Source of the DNA: an uncultured Eubacteriales bacterium
GTDB lineage: Bacteria; Bacillota; Clostridia; Oscillospirales; CAG-272
Direction of reading: 5' to 3'
DNA: 39,369 nucleotides
Assembly: GCA_958352145.1 (NCBI GenBank)
Contig: CATWNM010000019.1
Location: 1 to 39,369 of the forward strand
Position numbers and translations under genes: made by a program
Part shown: piece by piece, positions 1-7,801 of the stretch
Layout: each line of letters opens with the position of its first letter
Position numbering within the stretch: position 1 is the stretch's first letter
Notes under the pieces: generated by a model
Told to the model about the DNA's origin: nothing
Database searches by the model: none
The model's input: only the letters and a program-made list of their open reading frames with translations

Positions 1-37
1 GAAATTTGAAAACGTCGTGACTGAAAAGGAGAACAAG

Positions 38-496
38 ATGATTGTCGACAGAATTGAAAATTTAAAGCTGTACATCCCGTACAATGAAAAGCTGCGCGTA
101 GTTTGCGATTATCTGGAGCATACGGATATTTATGCGCTGGAGGCGGGCCGTCACGAGGTGGGCGAGGGCGTATATGTCATGGTCAACGCATTCACGCCGA
201 AAGATCCTGCCGCCGCGCGCTGGGAAACGCATCGGAAGTATATCGACCTCCAGTATCTGATCGAGGGGGACGAGGCGATGGGGTATCTGCCGCTTTGCGA
301 AGTAGAGGAGGCCGAGTACGACGAGGTAAAAGACGTTAGCCATCCGTCACCGCGCGCGGACGCGAAGATGAGCGTTGCGTCGCTTGAGACCGGCTGTTTT
401 GCTTTCCTTGAACCCAGAGACGCGCACCGCCCGTCGGCGAAGCTGCATGCGGAGGCGGCGAAAAAACTTATTTTTAAGATCCCGGTGGTAAAATAA
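38..496 (+). CDS. YhcH/YjgK/YiaL family (DUF386, NanQ/TabA-like) protein
   Basis: A 152-residue single-domain protein of the YhcH/YjgK/YiaL cupin-like family. Characterised relatives (NanQ, TabA, EbgC) are small metal-dependent sugar-processing or anomerase-type proteins. Family features visible are the WETHRKYIDLQYLIEG stretch near residue 70 and a late FLEPRDAHRPS segment carrying a likely metal-binding His. The length matches the family (about 150 aa). I chose ATG 38 because AAAGGAG lies 6 nt upstream; an in-frame GTG at 17 has no comparable site. It ends 1 nt before the aminotransferase gene, so the two are probably co-transcribed. The exact substrate cannot be told from sequence. Confidence 0.88.
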   Translation: MIVDRIENLKLYIPYNEKLRVVCDYLEHTDIYALEAGRHEVGEGVYVMVNAFTPKDPAAARWETHRKYIDLQYLIEGDEAMGYLPLCEVEEAEYDEVKDVSHPSPRADAKMSVASLETGCFAFLEPRDAHRPSAKLHAEAAKKLIFKIPVVK

Positions 497-497
497 T

Positions 498-1700
498 ATG
501 AATTATCAATTTTCCGATAAACTGGCGTCGCTCAAACCCTCCGCCATACGTGAAATTTTCAAAAGCTTGACCAATCCCGAGATCATTTCTTTTGCCGCGG
601 GCAACCCCTCGCCGGAATCGTTTCCCGTCGAGGCTTTGGCCGCGCTGTCTGCGGATATTTTCAAAACCGAGTCTTCGCCGGCGCTTCAGTACAGCATTAC
701 GGAGGGTTATCCGCCGCTTCGCCGCGCCGTGGCCGAGCGCATTTCCGCGAAGTTCGGCATCGGCCGTCCGTTTGATGAAATGATTATTGTTTCGGGCGGC
801 CAGCAGGGCATCGAGCTTGCCTGTAAGGCGTTCTGCAACGAAGGGGACGTCGTGCTCTGCGAGGATCCCAGCTTTATCGGCGCGCTGAACGCTTTTCGGT
901 CGAACGGTGCGAAGACGGTCGGCGTCGCCTGCGACGGAGAGGGAATCTTGCCCGAAGCGCTTGAGGAGCGTCTGAAAACGGTGCCGAACGTCAAACTGCT
1001 TTATGTGATCCCGACGTTTCAGAACCCCTCCGGCATCACCACGCCGCTTGAACGCCGCCGCGCGGTTTATGAACTCTGCAAAAAATATGGCGTGATCCTG
1101 ATCGAAGACAATCCGTATGGAGAGCTTCGCTTCTCGGGCGCGGATATTCCCACGATTAAATCGTTTGACGAGGACGGCATCGTGATCTATTGCTCGTCCT
1201 TTTCCAAAATCCTTTCTGCAGGTATGCGCATCGGATACATCACGGCGCCGGCTGAGATCGTTTCCAAAATGGTGGTCGCCAAGCAGAGCGAGGATGTGCA
1301 TACCAATATTTTTTTCCAAATGCTGACGTACCGGTACATGACCGAGTATGATATGGACGCGCACGTAGCGGATATTTGCAGGCTGTACCGCAGAAAATGT
1401 GGTTTGATGCTCGACTGTCTTGCCAAGGATTTGCCAAGCGAGGTCAGCTTTACGCGGCCGGAGGGCGGGCTTTTCATTTGGTGTACGCTGCCGCATGGTA
1501 TGGACAGCGCCGATTTTGCAAAAGGGCTTGTCGCCCGCAATGTCGCAGTCGTGCCCGGCGCCACGTTCCTTGCGGATGAAAATGGAGTTTCGGCTTCGTT
1601 CCGCTTGAATTATTCCATGCCTTCGGACGAAGAGATTGTCCGCGGCGTAAAAATTCTCGGCGATTATGCGCGGGAATATATCGCTGCGCATAAAAACTGA
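498..1700 (+). CDS. PLP-dependent aminotransferase, class I/II (2-aminoadipate/MocR-like type)
   Basis: A 400-residue fold-type I aminotransferase. Visible PLP-site features are the FQNPSG segment (N176), the IEDNPY segment (D204, expected to contact the pyridine nitrogen) and the SSFSKILSAGMRIGY segment, in which K237 should form the Schiff base. It has no N-terminal GntR DNA-binding domain, so it is a free enzyme of the type annotated as 2-aminoadipate or aromatic/branched aminotransferase, not a MocR regulator. ATG 498 follows the preceding stop by one base. The ribosome site is weak, which suggests translational coupling with the YhcH-like gene. Substrate specificity is not resolved. Confidence 0.93.
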   Translation: MNYQFSDKLASLKPSAIREIFKSLTNPEIISFAAGNPSPESFPVEALAALSADIFKTESSPALQYSITEGYPPLRRAVAERISAKFGIGRPFDEMIIVSGGQQGIELACKAFCNEGDVVLCEDPSFIGALNAFRSNGAKTVGVACDGEGILPEALEERLKTVPNVKLLYVIPTFQNPSGITTPLERRRAVYELCKKYGVILIEDNPYGELRFSGADIPTIKSFDEDGIVIYCSSFSKILSAGMRIGYITAPAEIVSKMVVAKQSEDVHTNIFFQMLTYRYMTEYDMDAHVADICRLYRRKCGLMLDCLAKDLPSEVSFTRPEGGLFIWCTLPHGMDSADFAKGLVARNVAVVPGATFLADENGVSASFRLNYSMPSDEEIVRGVKILGDYAREYIAAHKN

Positions 1701-1709
1701 GAGGCAGTC

Positions 1710-2708
1710 ATGATCGACGGAAAAAAAGTGGTATTTTCGGGCGTGCAGCCCTCGGGCAACTTGACTATCGGCAATTACCTCGGCGCGCTTCGCAATTTTT
1801 CGGAGTTTTCGTATGCCTATAAATGCTTTTACTGTGTGGTGGATATGCATGCCATTACCGTACGGCAGATACCAGCCGAATTGCGCCGCCGCACGTATGA
1901 AACGCTGGCGCTTTATATTGCCTGCGGTCTTGACCCTGCAAAAAATACGCTGTATGTGCAGTCGCATGTCCCGGCGCATGCCGAGCTTGCGTGGATCTTA
2001 AATTGCTTTACGATGTTCGGCGAGTTGTCCCGTATGACGCAGTTTAAGGATAAAAGCGCAAAACATGCGGATAATGTGAATGCGGGGCTCTTTACCTATC
2101 CGTCTCTGATGGCGGCGGACATCCTTTTGTATCAGGCGGATATGGTTCCGGTCGGCGTGGATCAGAAGCAGCATATTGAGATTACGCGCGATATTGCGTC
2201 CCGGTTCAACGGTGTGTATGGCGATACTTTTACGATTCCGGAAGCGTATATTCCCAAAAACGGCATGAAGATCATGTCGCTCGCCGATCCATTGAGAAAA
2301 ATGTCCAAATCTGATGAAAACGAAAACGCGGTCGTGTATATTTTGGACTCCAAGGATGCGATCCTGCGCAAATTCCGTCGTGCGGTCACCGATTCGGATA
2401 CGCAGATCCGCTGTGCCGAGGGGAAAGACGGGATCAATAATCTGATGACGATCTACGCCTGCTTTACCGGCAAAACCATGGCGGAAATCGAAAGAGAATT
2501 CGATGGCTGTGGGTATGGCGATTTTAAGGCGGCGGTCGGCGAGACATGCGCAGATGCGCTTGCGCCGGTACGCGCGGAATTTAACCGTCTCATGGCCGAC
2601 AAGTCATATCTTGAGGAAATCATGAAAAACGGCGCGGCGGAGGCGGCGCATTTTGCGCGGAAAACGCTCTCCAAAGTCCGGCGCAAGGTCGGTTTTGCCG
2701 CGCTTTGA
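1710..2708 (+). CDS. trpS: Tryptophanyl-tRNA synthetase
   Basis: A 332-residue class Ic aminoacyl-tRNA synthetase that charges tRNA-Trp in the cytosol. The HIGH-equivalent motif is TIGN (residues 19-22) within SGVQPSGNLTIGNYLG, and the KMSKS loop is intact at residues 197-201. Length is normal for bacterial TrpS (about 330 aa). It starts 9 nt after the aminotransferase stop. That gap leaves no room for a T-box leader, so trpS seems to be read from the upstream promoter here. This is unlike many Bacillota, where aminoacyl-tRNA synthetase genes carry their own T-box. Confidence 0.97.
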   Translation: MIDGKKVVFSGVQPSGNLTIGNYLGALRNFSEFSYAYKCFYCVVDMHAITVRQIPAELRRRTYETLALYIACGLDPAKNTLYVQSHVPAHAELAWILNCFTMFGELSRMTQFKDKSAKHADNVNAGLFTYPSLMAADILLYQADMVPVGVDQKQHIEITRDIASRFNGVYGDTFTIPEAYIPKNGMKIMSLADPLRKMSKSDENENAVVYILDSKDAILRKFRRAVTDSDTQIRCAEGKDGINNLMTIYACFTGKTMAEIEREFDGCGYGDFKAAVGETCADALAPVRAEFNRLMADKSYLEEIMKNGAAEAAHFARKTLSKVRRKVGFAAL

Positions 2709-2723
2709 CGCATAAGGGTGTTG

Positions 2724-3962
2724 ATGCATATGTACAATGAAATCATTTACGGCGTATGTGCAGTGCTTTGCGCTGCGTTGCTCGCATTCGCGATGACGCC
2801 GATCGTTCGGGTGTTTGCGGTCAAAATCAAGGCGATCGACGTTCCGCGGGACGGGCGGCGCATGCACCAAAAGCCGATACCGAGAACGGGCGGCCTTGCA
2901 ATTTTTCTTTCTTTTCTGATATCGGCCGTCGGTTTTTGCAGCATGGACAGAGAGCTTGTCACGATTCTCATCGGTGGCGGTACGCTTGTGCTGCTTGGCG
3001 TTCTCGACGACGTATACCGGCTGAATGCGTTTGTCAAACTGGCTGTGCAGATTGTTGTGGCGCTGTTTGCGGTATCGCAGGGCGTGACGATCGATTTTAT
3101 TGGGCTCGGCGGCTCGTATATACCTTTTGGTGTATGGTCGATTCCGATCACCGTGCTTTGGATTGTTGGGCTGACCAATGCAGTGAATTTTATTGATGGA
3201 CTGGATGGACTGGCCTGCGGCGTTTCCGCAATTTGTTCGGTATCTCTTTTTTTGGTGATGCTGCTTTCCGGCAGCAGTGCGGCGCATTGCCTGATTACCG
3301 GCATTTTGGCAGGATCTTGTCTTGGTTTTTTACCTTTTAATGTAAATCCGGCGCGGATTTTTATGGGGGATACGGGCGCTTTGTTTCTGGGTTATACGCT
3401 GTCGATCCTCTCGGTCGTGGGCATATTTAAAACGGATATGATTTTGGCGTTTTTCATTCCACTTTCGATTTTTGGCCTTCCGCTGGCCGATACGGCGTTT
3501 GCTGTCGTTCGGCGTATTGCGCACAAAAAAAGTCCGTTTGCGGCGGATCGCGGACATTTGCATCATAAATTGATGGATATGGGGTTTGGGCAAAAACAGA
3601 GCGTGCGGATACTCTATGCGGTGTGCTCTATTCTTGGAATTTCCGCGGTTATGCTGACCGATGAGTCCTGGTTTGGCGGTGCGCTTGTATTGGTTTCTGC
3701 GCTGGTGATCTTTTTTATCATTTTTCTTATTTTGAAAAATCCGAAATTGCGGATCCATTCTGGTATTTATAACGAGGATGACGGCGCGGTCGTGCCGGAA
3801 GAGACCTTCGATGATGTAATGACAGGGCTTCGCTTGGAAAATTTTGAGTCTGCGGAATTGGTCTGCGGCGACATGGAAGCGCCGCCGGCAAGCGGCTGCG
3901 GAGCGGAGGATAGGGAGCGGGTCAGTGAAAAAGCAGAGCAAAGCGGAAGCAGTGAAAAATAG
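2724..3962 (+). CDS. WecA/TagO-like undecaprenyl-phosphate GlcNAc-1-phosphate transferase (MraY/WecA superfamily)
   Basis: A 412-residue polytopic membrane enzyme expected to transfer GlcNAc-1-P or a similar phosphosugar to undecaprenyl phosphate, starting teichoic acid or other wall polymers. Superfamily motifs in order are DVPRDGRRMHQKPIPRTGG near the N terminus, LGVLDDVY (D95/D96), NFIDGLDG (D158/D161), FMGDTGALFLGY, and the His-rich loop DRGHLHHKLMDMG typical of the WecA branch. About ten hydrophobic segments precede an acidic, probably cytoplasmic tail of about 70 residues. ATG 2724 lies 5 nt after AAGGG; GTG 2718 and ATG 2730 are alternatives. The 3' end overlaps the next gene. Confidence 0.92.
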   Translation: MHMYNEIIYGVCAVLCAALLAFAMTPIVRVFAVKIKAIDVPRDGRRMHQKPIPRTGGLAIFLSFLISAVGFCSMDRELVTILIGGGTLVLLGVLDDVYRLNAFVKLAVQIVVALFAVSQGVTIDFIGLGGSYIPFGVWSIPITVLWIVGLTNAVNFIDGLDGLACGVSAICSVSLFLVMLLSGSSAAHCLITGILAGSCLGFLPFNVNPARIFMGDTGALFLGYTLSILSVVGIFKTDMILAFFIPLSIFGLPLADTAFAVVRRIAHKKSPFAADRGHLHHKLMDMGFGQKQSVRILYAVCSILGISAVMLTDESWFGGALVLVSALVIFFIIFLILKNPKLRIHSGIYNEDDGAVVPEETFDDVMTGLRLENFESAELVCGDMEAPPASGCGAEDRERVSEKAEQSGSSEK

Positions 3963-4779
3963 CGCAACCTTTTACAGTGCGCGGGGGGTGGCGCTGTTGG
4001 TGGCGATCATGATTTTATTTACGCTGGTCGCACTGGCCGGCATGTATATGCTTGGTATTATTGCGCTGCCGCGCTCTTTGACCGGTTTGTTTAATGCGGA
4101 AACCGAAGCGCTCGCGCCTGTGCATGGATTGGCAGATCTCCCGGACGGGCCGGGTGAAAGCTTGCTTTCCGAGGCGCTGCCTCGCGAGCAATATGCTGCG
4201 GCGCTGGAATTGATGACACTGCCGGAGGCGTATTACCGCAGCTATACGATTACGGTTTTTTCCGGCGGAAATTCGGTAAAGACGGACTATACCGCTGTGT
4301 ACCGGGAGCGCGATTGGTGGGTACAGATAAGCGAACAGGGAACGGTCATCTCTACGGCTGTCTGCCAAAACGGAGAGGTCGAGATTACCGACCATACGCG
4401 GGATGCGTCGGTAACGGCACTCGGAGCGTCTGAATTTTCGGCGGGCAGCGTTTCTTTTGAAGAGCGGTGTGGGGTTTTGACGTTGCGCACGCTGACTTCC
4501 ATGATTTCTTCGCTGGAAGCTGGAGAATCTGTATCGTATGGCGGCGGTGAAATTGCGGATTATACGCTTTCCTTTACGCCTGCGCGCGGTACCGGCGAAA
4601 ATCTTTTTACATTCAGTTTTTCGCTCGGCGATCTTCGTGAGGAATATGTTTTTTCTTTTGAGAGCGCGGTGATTTTGTCGGCTGCAAAATATTACAAAGG
4701 TACGCAGATATACGCGATGGAAACGAAGGCGTATGCAAATGATCTTTCCGCGCTGAATGTGAATTCGCTGTTTCCATAA
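3925..4779 (+). CDS. Membrane-anchored protein of unknown function coupled to the WecA-like gene
   Basis: I do not recognise this 284-residue protein with certainty. It has a basic N terminus, one strong hydrophobic segment (about residues 20-48, GVALLVAIMILFTLVALAG) and a mostly beta-predicted, probably extracytoplasmic domain of about 235 residues. That domain faintly resembles LolA-like or sigma-regulator-like beta folds. The GTG start at 3925 overlaps the last 38 nt of the preceding gene and has AGGGAG 7 nt upstream, so expression is probably coupled to the phosphosugar transferase. A longer reading starting at 3844 is less likely. A role in envelope polymer assembly is only an inference from context. 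Confidence 0.72.
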   Translation: MKKQSKAEAVKNSATFYSARGVALLVAIMILFTLVALAGMYMLGIIALPRSLTGLFNAETEALAPVHGLADLPDGPGESLLSEALPREQYAAALELMTLPEAYYRSYTITVFSGGNSVKTDYTAVYRERDWWVQISEQGTVISTAVCQNGEVEITDHTRDASVTALGASEFSAGSVSFEERCGVLTLRTLTSMISSLEAGESVSYGGGEIADYTLSFTPARGTGENLFTFSFSLGDLREEYVFSFESAVILSAAKYYKGTQIYAMETKAYANDLSALNVNSLFP

Positions 4780-4830
4780 TTTGCGCTGCGCGTTAAAGGC
4801 GCTGACGTGGTCAGCTTTATACGCAAAAAC

Positions 4831-4858
4831 AGGACGCACAATTTGTGCGTCCTATTTT
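4831..4858. terminator. Bidirectional rho-independent terminator
   Basis: A perfect 11-bp inverted repeat (AGGACGCACAA and its complement, one central base) has a T-run on both sides. It lies between convergent genes ending at 4779 (+) and 4877 (-) and can stop both. Confidence 0.88.
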
Positions 4859-4876
4859 TGCGTGATTTTGCAAAAA

Positions 4877-6964
4877 TCAATTTACGGTGCCGAAGCCCGA
4901 TACGGCATTCATCACATTACGGCGTTGATTGGCAATGGTCAGCACAGTGTCCTGCGCATAAGGACCGCCGTTCATATCTATGGTTGTTCCCGTGAGTGTG
5001 TACGGCTGGATAAAGACATACCGGCCACCCTCACGTTTGCTGTTCAGATACGCATGATAAATCATCCAGCGGTTTCCTTCCGCATCTGTCGTATAGGCCG
5101 CGTGTCCCGGACCGTATACGTCGTTTTGGTAGGAGAATACAGGCGTGCTGCCCTTAACCCAGGAGGAGGACAGCAGCGGGTTTGCTCCGGATTTGAGCGT
5201 CAGTGTGGCCAGACAGTAATAATTTGTCCAATAGCCGCTGGCGGAATAAACGATCATGATTTCGCCGTTATCTCCGTATACTGCCGTTGCGCCCTCGACA
5301 ACCTCCGGATAGGAAGCGCCAGTCGACGCGTTATACGCTGCTCCGTGCTTTTCCCAGGCATATTCGGGCACGCAGATCGTGCCAACTGTACCGGTAATCG
5401 TATAGGGATTTGACAGCGCTGCGATCCGAATATCCTGCTTATGCGCGGACGTACCGCGTCCTGTCTCACTGGTCCAAGTCATATAGGTTTTTCCGCCCGC
5501 GCGGAGCAGAGACTGTCCGATCGCCCATGTCTGGTCGTTATTGACGACGATTTTGACGGGCACATTGACTGCCCGGGTTACCGGAGAGCCGTACTGTCCG
5601 GTCGCGCTGTCGGTCAGCGCGCGCACACAGTACAGCCTGTGGTTGACGTTTTCACCGTCATCCGCGGCGAAATACAGCCACCAGCCCGCATACTCTTCGC
5701 CGAATTCGCTGGCCTCAACATAATGCAGTTCGGCGGACCAGATATCCTTAGAATACATCTTGTTTTCTTCGGTGATCGCGCTGCCCTGCGGCGCGGACCA
5801 GATCGTTATGCCCGCGGCATACGCCAGCCCATTGAGCGTCGGGGATTTATAACATACGATGTTCGTGCCTGAAACCAGCACCATATAATAATATCCGTCG
5901 TGATAAATCACCCACGGATCCGGACCTGCACGCAGTGGATTTTCGAACGAATCGTAGACAATGCCCGAAACATTTTTCACCGCGTCCGAAACGTTTATAG
6001 TTGAGGAAGCGTTTCCCTTAATGCTGCTCAGGTTGGCAAACGAACCGTCGTTCAGGTTCAGCGTATACTGCCCGGTCATATTGATCGTGCCGTCCTGCGA
6101 TATGTTCAGCGAACTGCCGTTGATCTGGCCGCCGTTTACGGTAATCGTTACGTTTCCGCTGACATAAAGATTAGGCGATCCGGAATACGTGCCGGCTCTT
6201 GAAATCGCAAAGAGCGAGCCGTAAATATTGCCGCCGTTGAGCGTGAGCACCGTATTTCCGGTTTGAATGTTCATACCGGTGGCCGAACACAGGTTATTTG
6301 TACCGTCGCGGCTTGTAAACGTGCCGCCGTTGATTACCAGCGTACAGTCACCCGAGATCGTTCCAAAGGGAGACTCGGGCGCCGCGCGGCGGTTGCCGCC
6401 GCGGAAATATAAAAATTCTCCGCCGTTTACCGTAATGGTATAGTCGTTTGCGATGCTGACGTTTTCTGCCGTCATTGTTCCCGTCACGTTATAACCGCCG
6501 AGAAGAACAACGTTGCCTGTTGTTTCCAAACGTTCGCCGAACGTGACGTTATTGCCGGCGCAGGCAATCATCGAGGTTCCGGAAGCTGCAAGCGTCATAC
6601 GGTCGAATACCGTGTCGCCGTTGAGCGTCAGCGCTTCGGCAAAAACCAGTTTCCCAAGCGGGAAATAATGCGTGCCGTCGGACGCGGTAATGCGAACCTG
6701 CCCGGCATGTTCCGGCATCGTATAATTTGCGCCGACGCTGACCGGCGAGCAGACTACGATCCGGCCGTCGCCGTTTCCGATCAGCGCGTAGGCACGTTCA
6801 AAGGTTTTAACGGCCGTCCGATAAGACGTGCCGCTCATCGTATCGTCTCCGCTTCCAGCCAGATATACGGTTTTTTCCGCGGCGAGCGCACCGCAGGCAA
6901 GCAGGGCTGAAAACAAAACCGAAGCCATAAGCGTGCACAGAATTTTTGTCCAGTTTTTTCGCAT
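4877..6964 (-). CDS. Secreted beta-helix plus glycoside hydrolase family 43 protein
   Basis: A 695-residue exported protein. Residues 1-29 form a signal peptide (basic start, hydrophobic core, ALA-A end). Residues about 30-335 are a Ser/Thr/Asn/Gly-rich parallel beta-helix-like region with recurring TVNGG, LVINGGTF and LTLNGGNIYGS turns. Residues about 340-690 are a GH43 five-blade propeller with RAGPDPWVIYHDGYYYM (D349, candidate base) and VVEGATAVYG (E557, candidate acid). The usual WAID segment reads WAIG (G483), so the pKa-modulating Asp may be missing. GH43 enzymes act on arabinan, xylan or galactan side chains. ATG 6964 is preceded by GGAGGG; a longer reading from 6997 lacks such a site. 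The gene is monocistronic, with its own consensus promoter. Confidence 0.87.
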   Translation of the reverse strand: MRKNWTKILCTLMASVLFSALLACGALAAEKTVYLAGSGDDTMSGTSYRTAVKTFERAYALIGNGDGRIVVCSPVSVGANYTMPEHAGQVRITASDGTHYFPLGKLVFAEALTLNGDTVFDRMTLAASGTSMIACAGNNVTFGERLETTGNVVLLGGYNVTGTMTAENVSIANDYTITVNGGEFLYFRGGNRRAAPESPFGTISGDCTLVINGGTFTSRDGTNNLCSATGMNIQTGNTVLTLNGGNIYGSLFAISRAGTYSGSPNLYVSGNVTITVNGGQINGSSLNISQDGTINMTGQYTLNLNDGSFANLSSIKGNASSTINVSDAVKNVSGIVYDSFENPLRAGPDPWVIYHDGYYYMVLVSGTNIVCYKSPTLNGLAYAAGITIWSAPQGSAITEENKMYSKDIWSAELHYVEASEFGEEYAGWWLYFAADDGENVNHRLYCVRALTDSATGQYGSPVTRAVNVPVKIVVNNDQTWAIGQSLLRAGGKTYMTWTSETGRGTSAHKQDIRIAALSNPYTITGTVGTICVPEYAWEKHGAAYNASTGASYPEVVEGATAVYGDNGEIMIVYSASGYWTNYYCLATLTLKSGANPLLSSSWVKGSTPVFSYQNDVYGPGHAAYTTDAEGNRWMIYHAYLNSKREGGRYVFIQPYTLTGTTIDMNGGPYAQDTVLTIANQRRNVMNAVSGFGTVN

Positions 6965-7001
6965 GGTTCCCTCCAGATAGGAAAAATAATTGTACAACTA
7001 A

Positions 7002-7030
7002 AGTATAACATTTTGCACAAAGTATGTCAA
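7002..7030 (-). promoter_or_regulatory. Sigma-A promoter of the GH43 gene
   Basis: On the minus strand, TTGACA (-35), a 17-nt spacer and TATACT (-10) lie 38 nt upstream of the chosen ATG at 6964. This is a near-perfect housekeeping promoter. Confidence 0.85.
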
Positions 7031-7206
7031 TCGCGGGGAAAAGGTATTCGTCTATTTTTCTAAACACGATTGTATCAGAAATTAAACTCATCGAAACGTG
7101 CGGCGGAAATTGTTTAAAATTACGCGCAGCGCGCGCTGAAATGCCGGGATGGCAAATTTTTATTTTGTAAAAAATACGAAATATATGTGTTTTTTATAGC
7201 AGTATA

Positions 7207-7215
7207 TGGTATAAT
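7207..7215 (+). promoter_or_regulatory. Extended -10 promoter upstream of the glycogen operon
   Basis: TGGTATAAT (TGn plus consensus -10 TATAAT at 7210-7215) lies 37 nt before the ATG at 7253. The -35 region (about 7187-7192) is weak, which fits an extended -10 promoter. It probably drives the 153-aa gene and the glg genes behind it. Confidence 0.6.
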
Positions 7216-7252
7216 GATCTTTGATATTTTGATGGAAAAACGGGGACGGGTT

Positions 7253-7714
7253 ATGAAAGAAGACAGTAAAATGATTAATATTTACATAGACAAGAACAAA
7301 GCGCTGTATGGCGCGCCGTTTGGTCCCTCCGAAAAATACGGAAAGCGGCCGATCGATAAATTGTTTTTGTTGATGCCCGGATATTCGGACGAAATGCTTT
7401 GCGAATTTGTCAGCCGGCTTTTTGAAAACTGTAATACGGAGGAGGCGCGCGACGATCTTCCCCCCAGTATTCAAACGTATCTTAAGGCCAAATCGTATTC
7501 GGAAGCCATTCGGAATCTTGGTTTGCTCGTCGGATTTTGGGCGGAGGGGGAAGGTTTTGCGTTTACCCCTGCGGTAAATATGCCCGGTCGAGGATTTGTT
7601 TTGCAGGAGGACCGGGTATTTGAACTGCGTCCGAACTGCACGAAGCGCGAGATGGCCAATGCGCTGAATAAAGCGCTGCGCTCTGTAAAAGTGGGACAGA
7701 CCGCCGAAGCATAA
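7253..7714 (+). CDS. Uncharacterised 153-aa cytosolic protein heading the glycogen operon
   Basis: I do not recognise a family. The 153-residue product is soluble, with no signal peptide or membrane segment. It has a basic/acidic mixed middle (PGYSDEMLCEFVSRLFE), a segment SYSEAIRNLGLLVGFWAEGEG and a short C-terminal helix (REMANALNKALRSV). ATG 7253 is preceded by a GGGGACGGG stretch, a passable ribosome site; an earlier in-frame ATG at 7187 would precede the promoter. The next gene, glgB, is 87 nt downstream on the same strand with no clear terminator between them. A link to glycogen metabolism is inferred from position only. Confidence 0.7.
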   Translation: MKEDSKMINIYIDKNKALYGAPFGPSEKYGKRPIDKLFLLMPGYSDEMLCEFVSRLFENCNTEEARDDLPPSIQTYLKAKSYSEAIRNLGLLVGFWAEGEGFAFTPAVNMPGRGFVLQEDRVFELRPNCTKREMANALNKALRSVKVGQTAEA

Positions 7715-7801
7715 CCGCAAGAGGCAAAACATAAATATATAGGGTTGCCCGCATCCGCCGGAGTTTTCTTGGCGTGCGGCATCGTGGTGTCGGAGGTACA
7801 C

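Noticed and set aside
1701..1709. T-box leader for trpS
   Set aside because: Only 9 nt separate trpS from the preceding gene, so no leader can fit.
474..1979. 501-codon minus-strand open frame
   Set aside because: It lies fully antisense to the aminotransferase and trpS genes, has Arg/His-rich low-quality sequence and no motif. It is a shadow of GC-rich codon use.
7160..7801. 213-codon minus-strand open frame opposite the 153-aa gene
   Set aside because: The plus strand has an extended -10 promoter, a usable ribosome site and balanced composition. The minus frame is basic and aromatic-rich and lacks a start signal.
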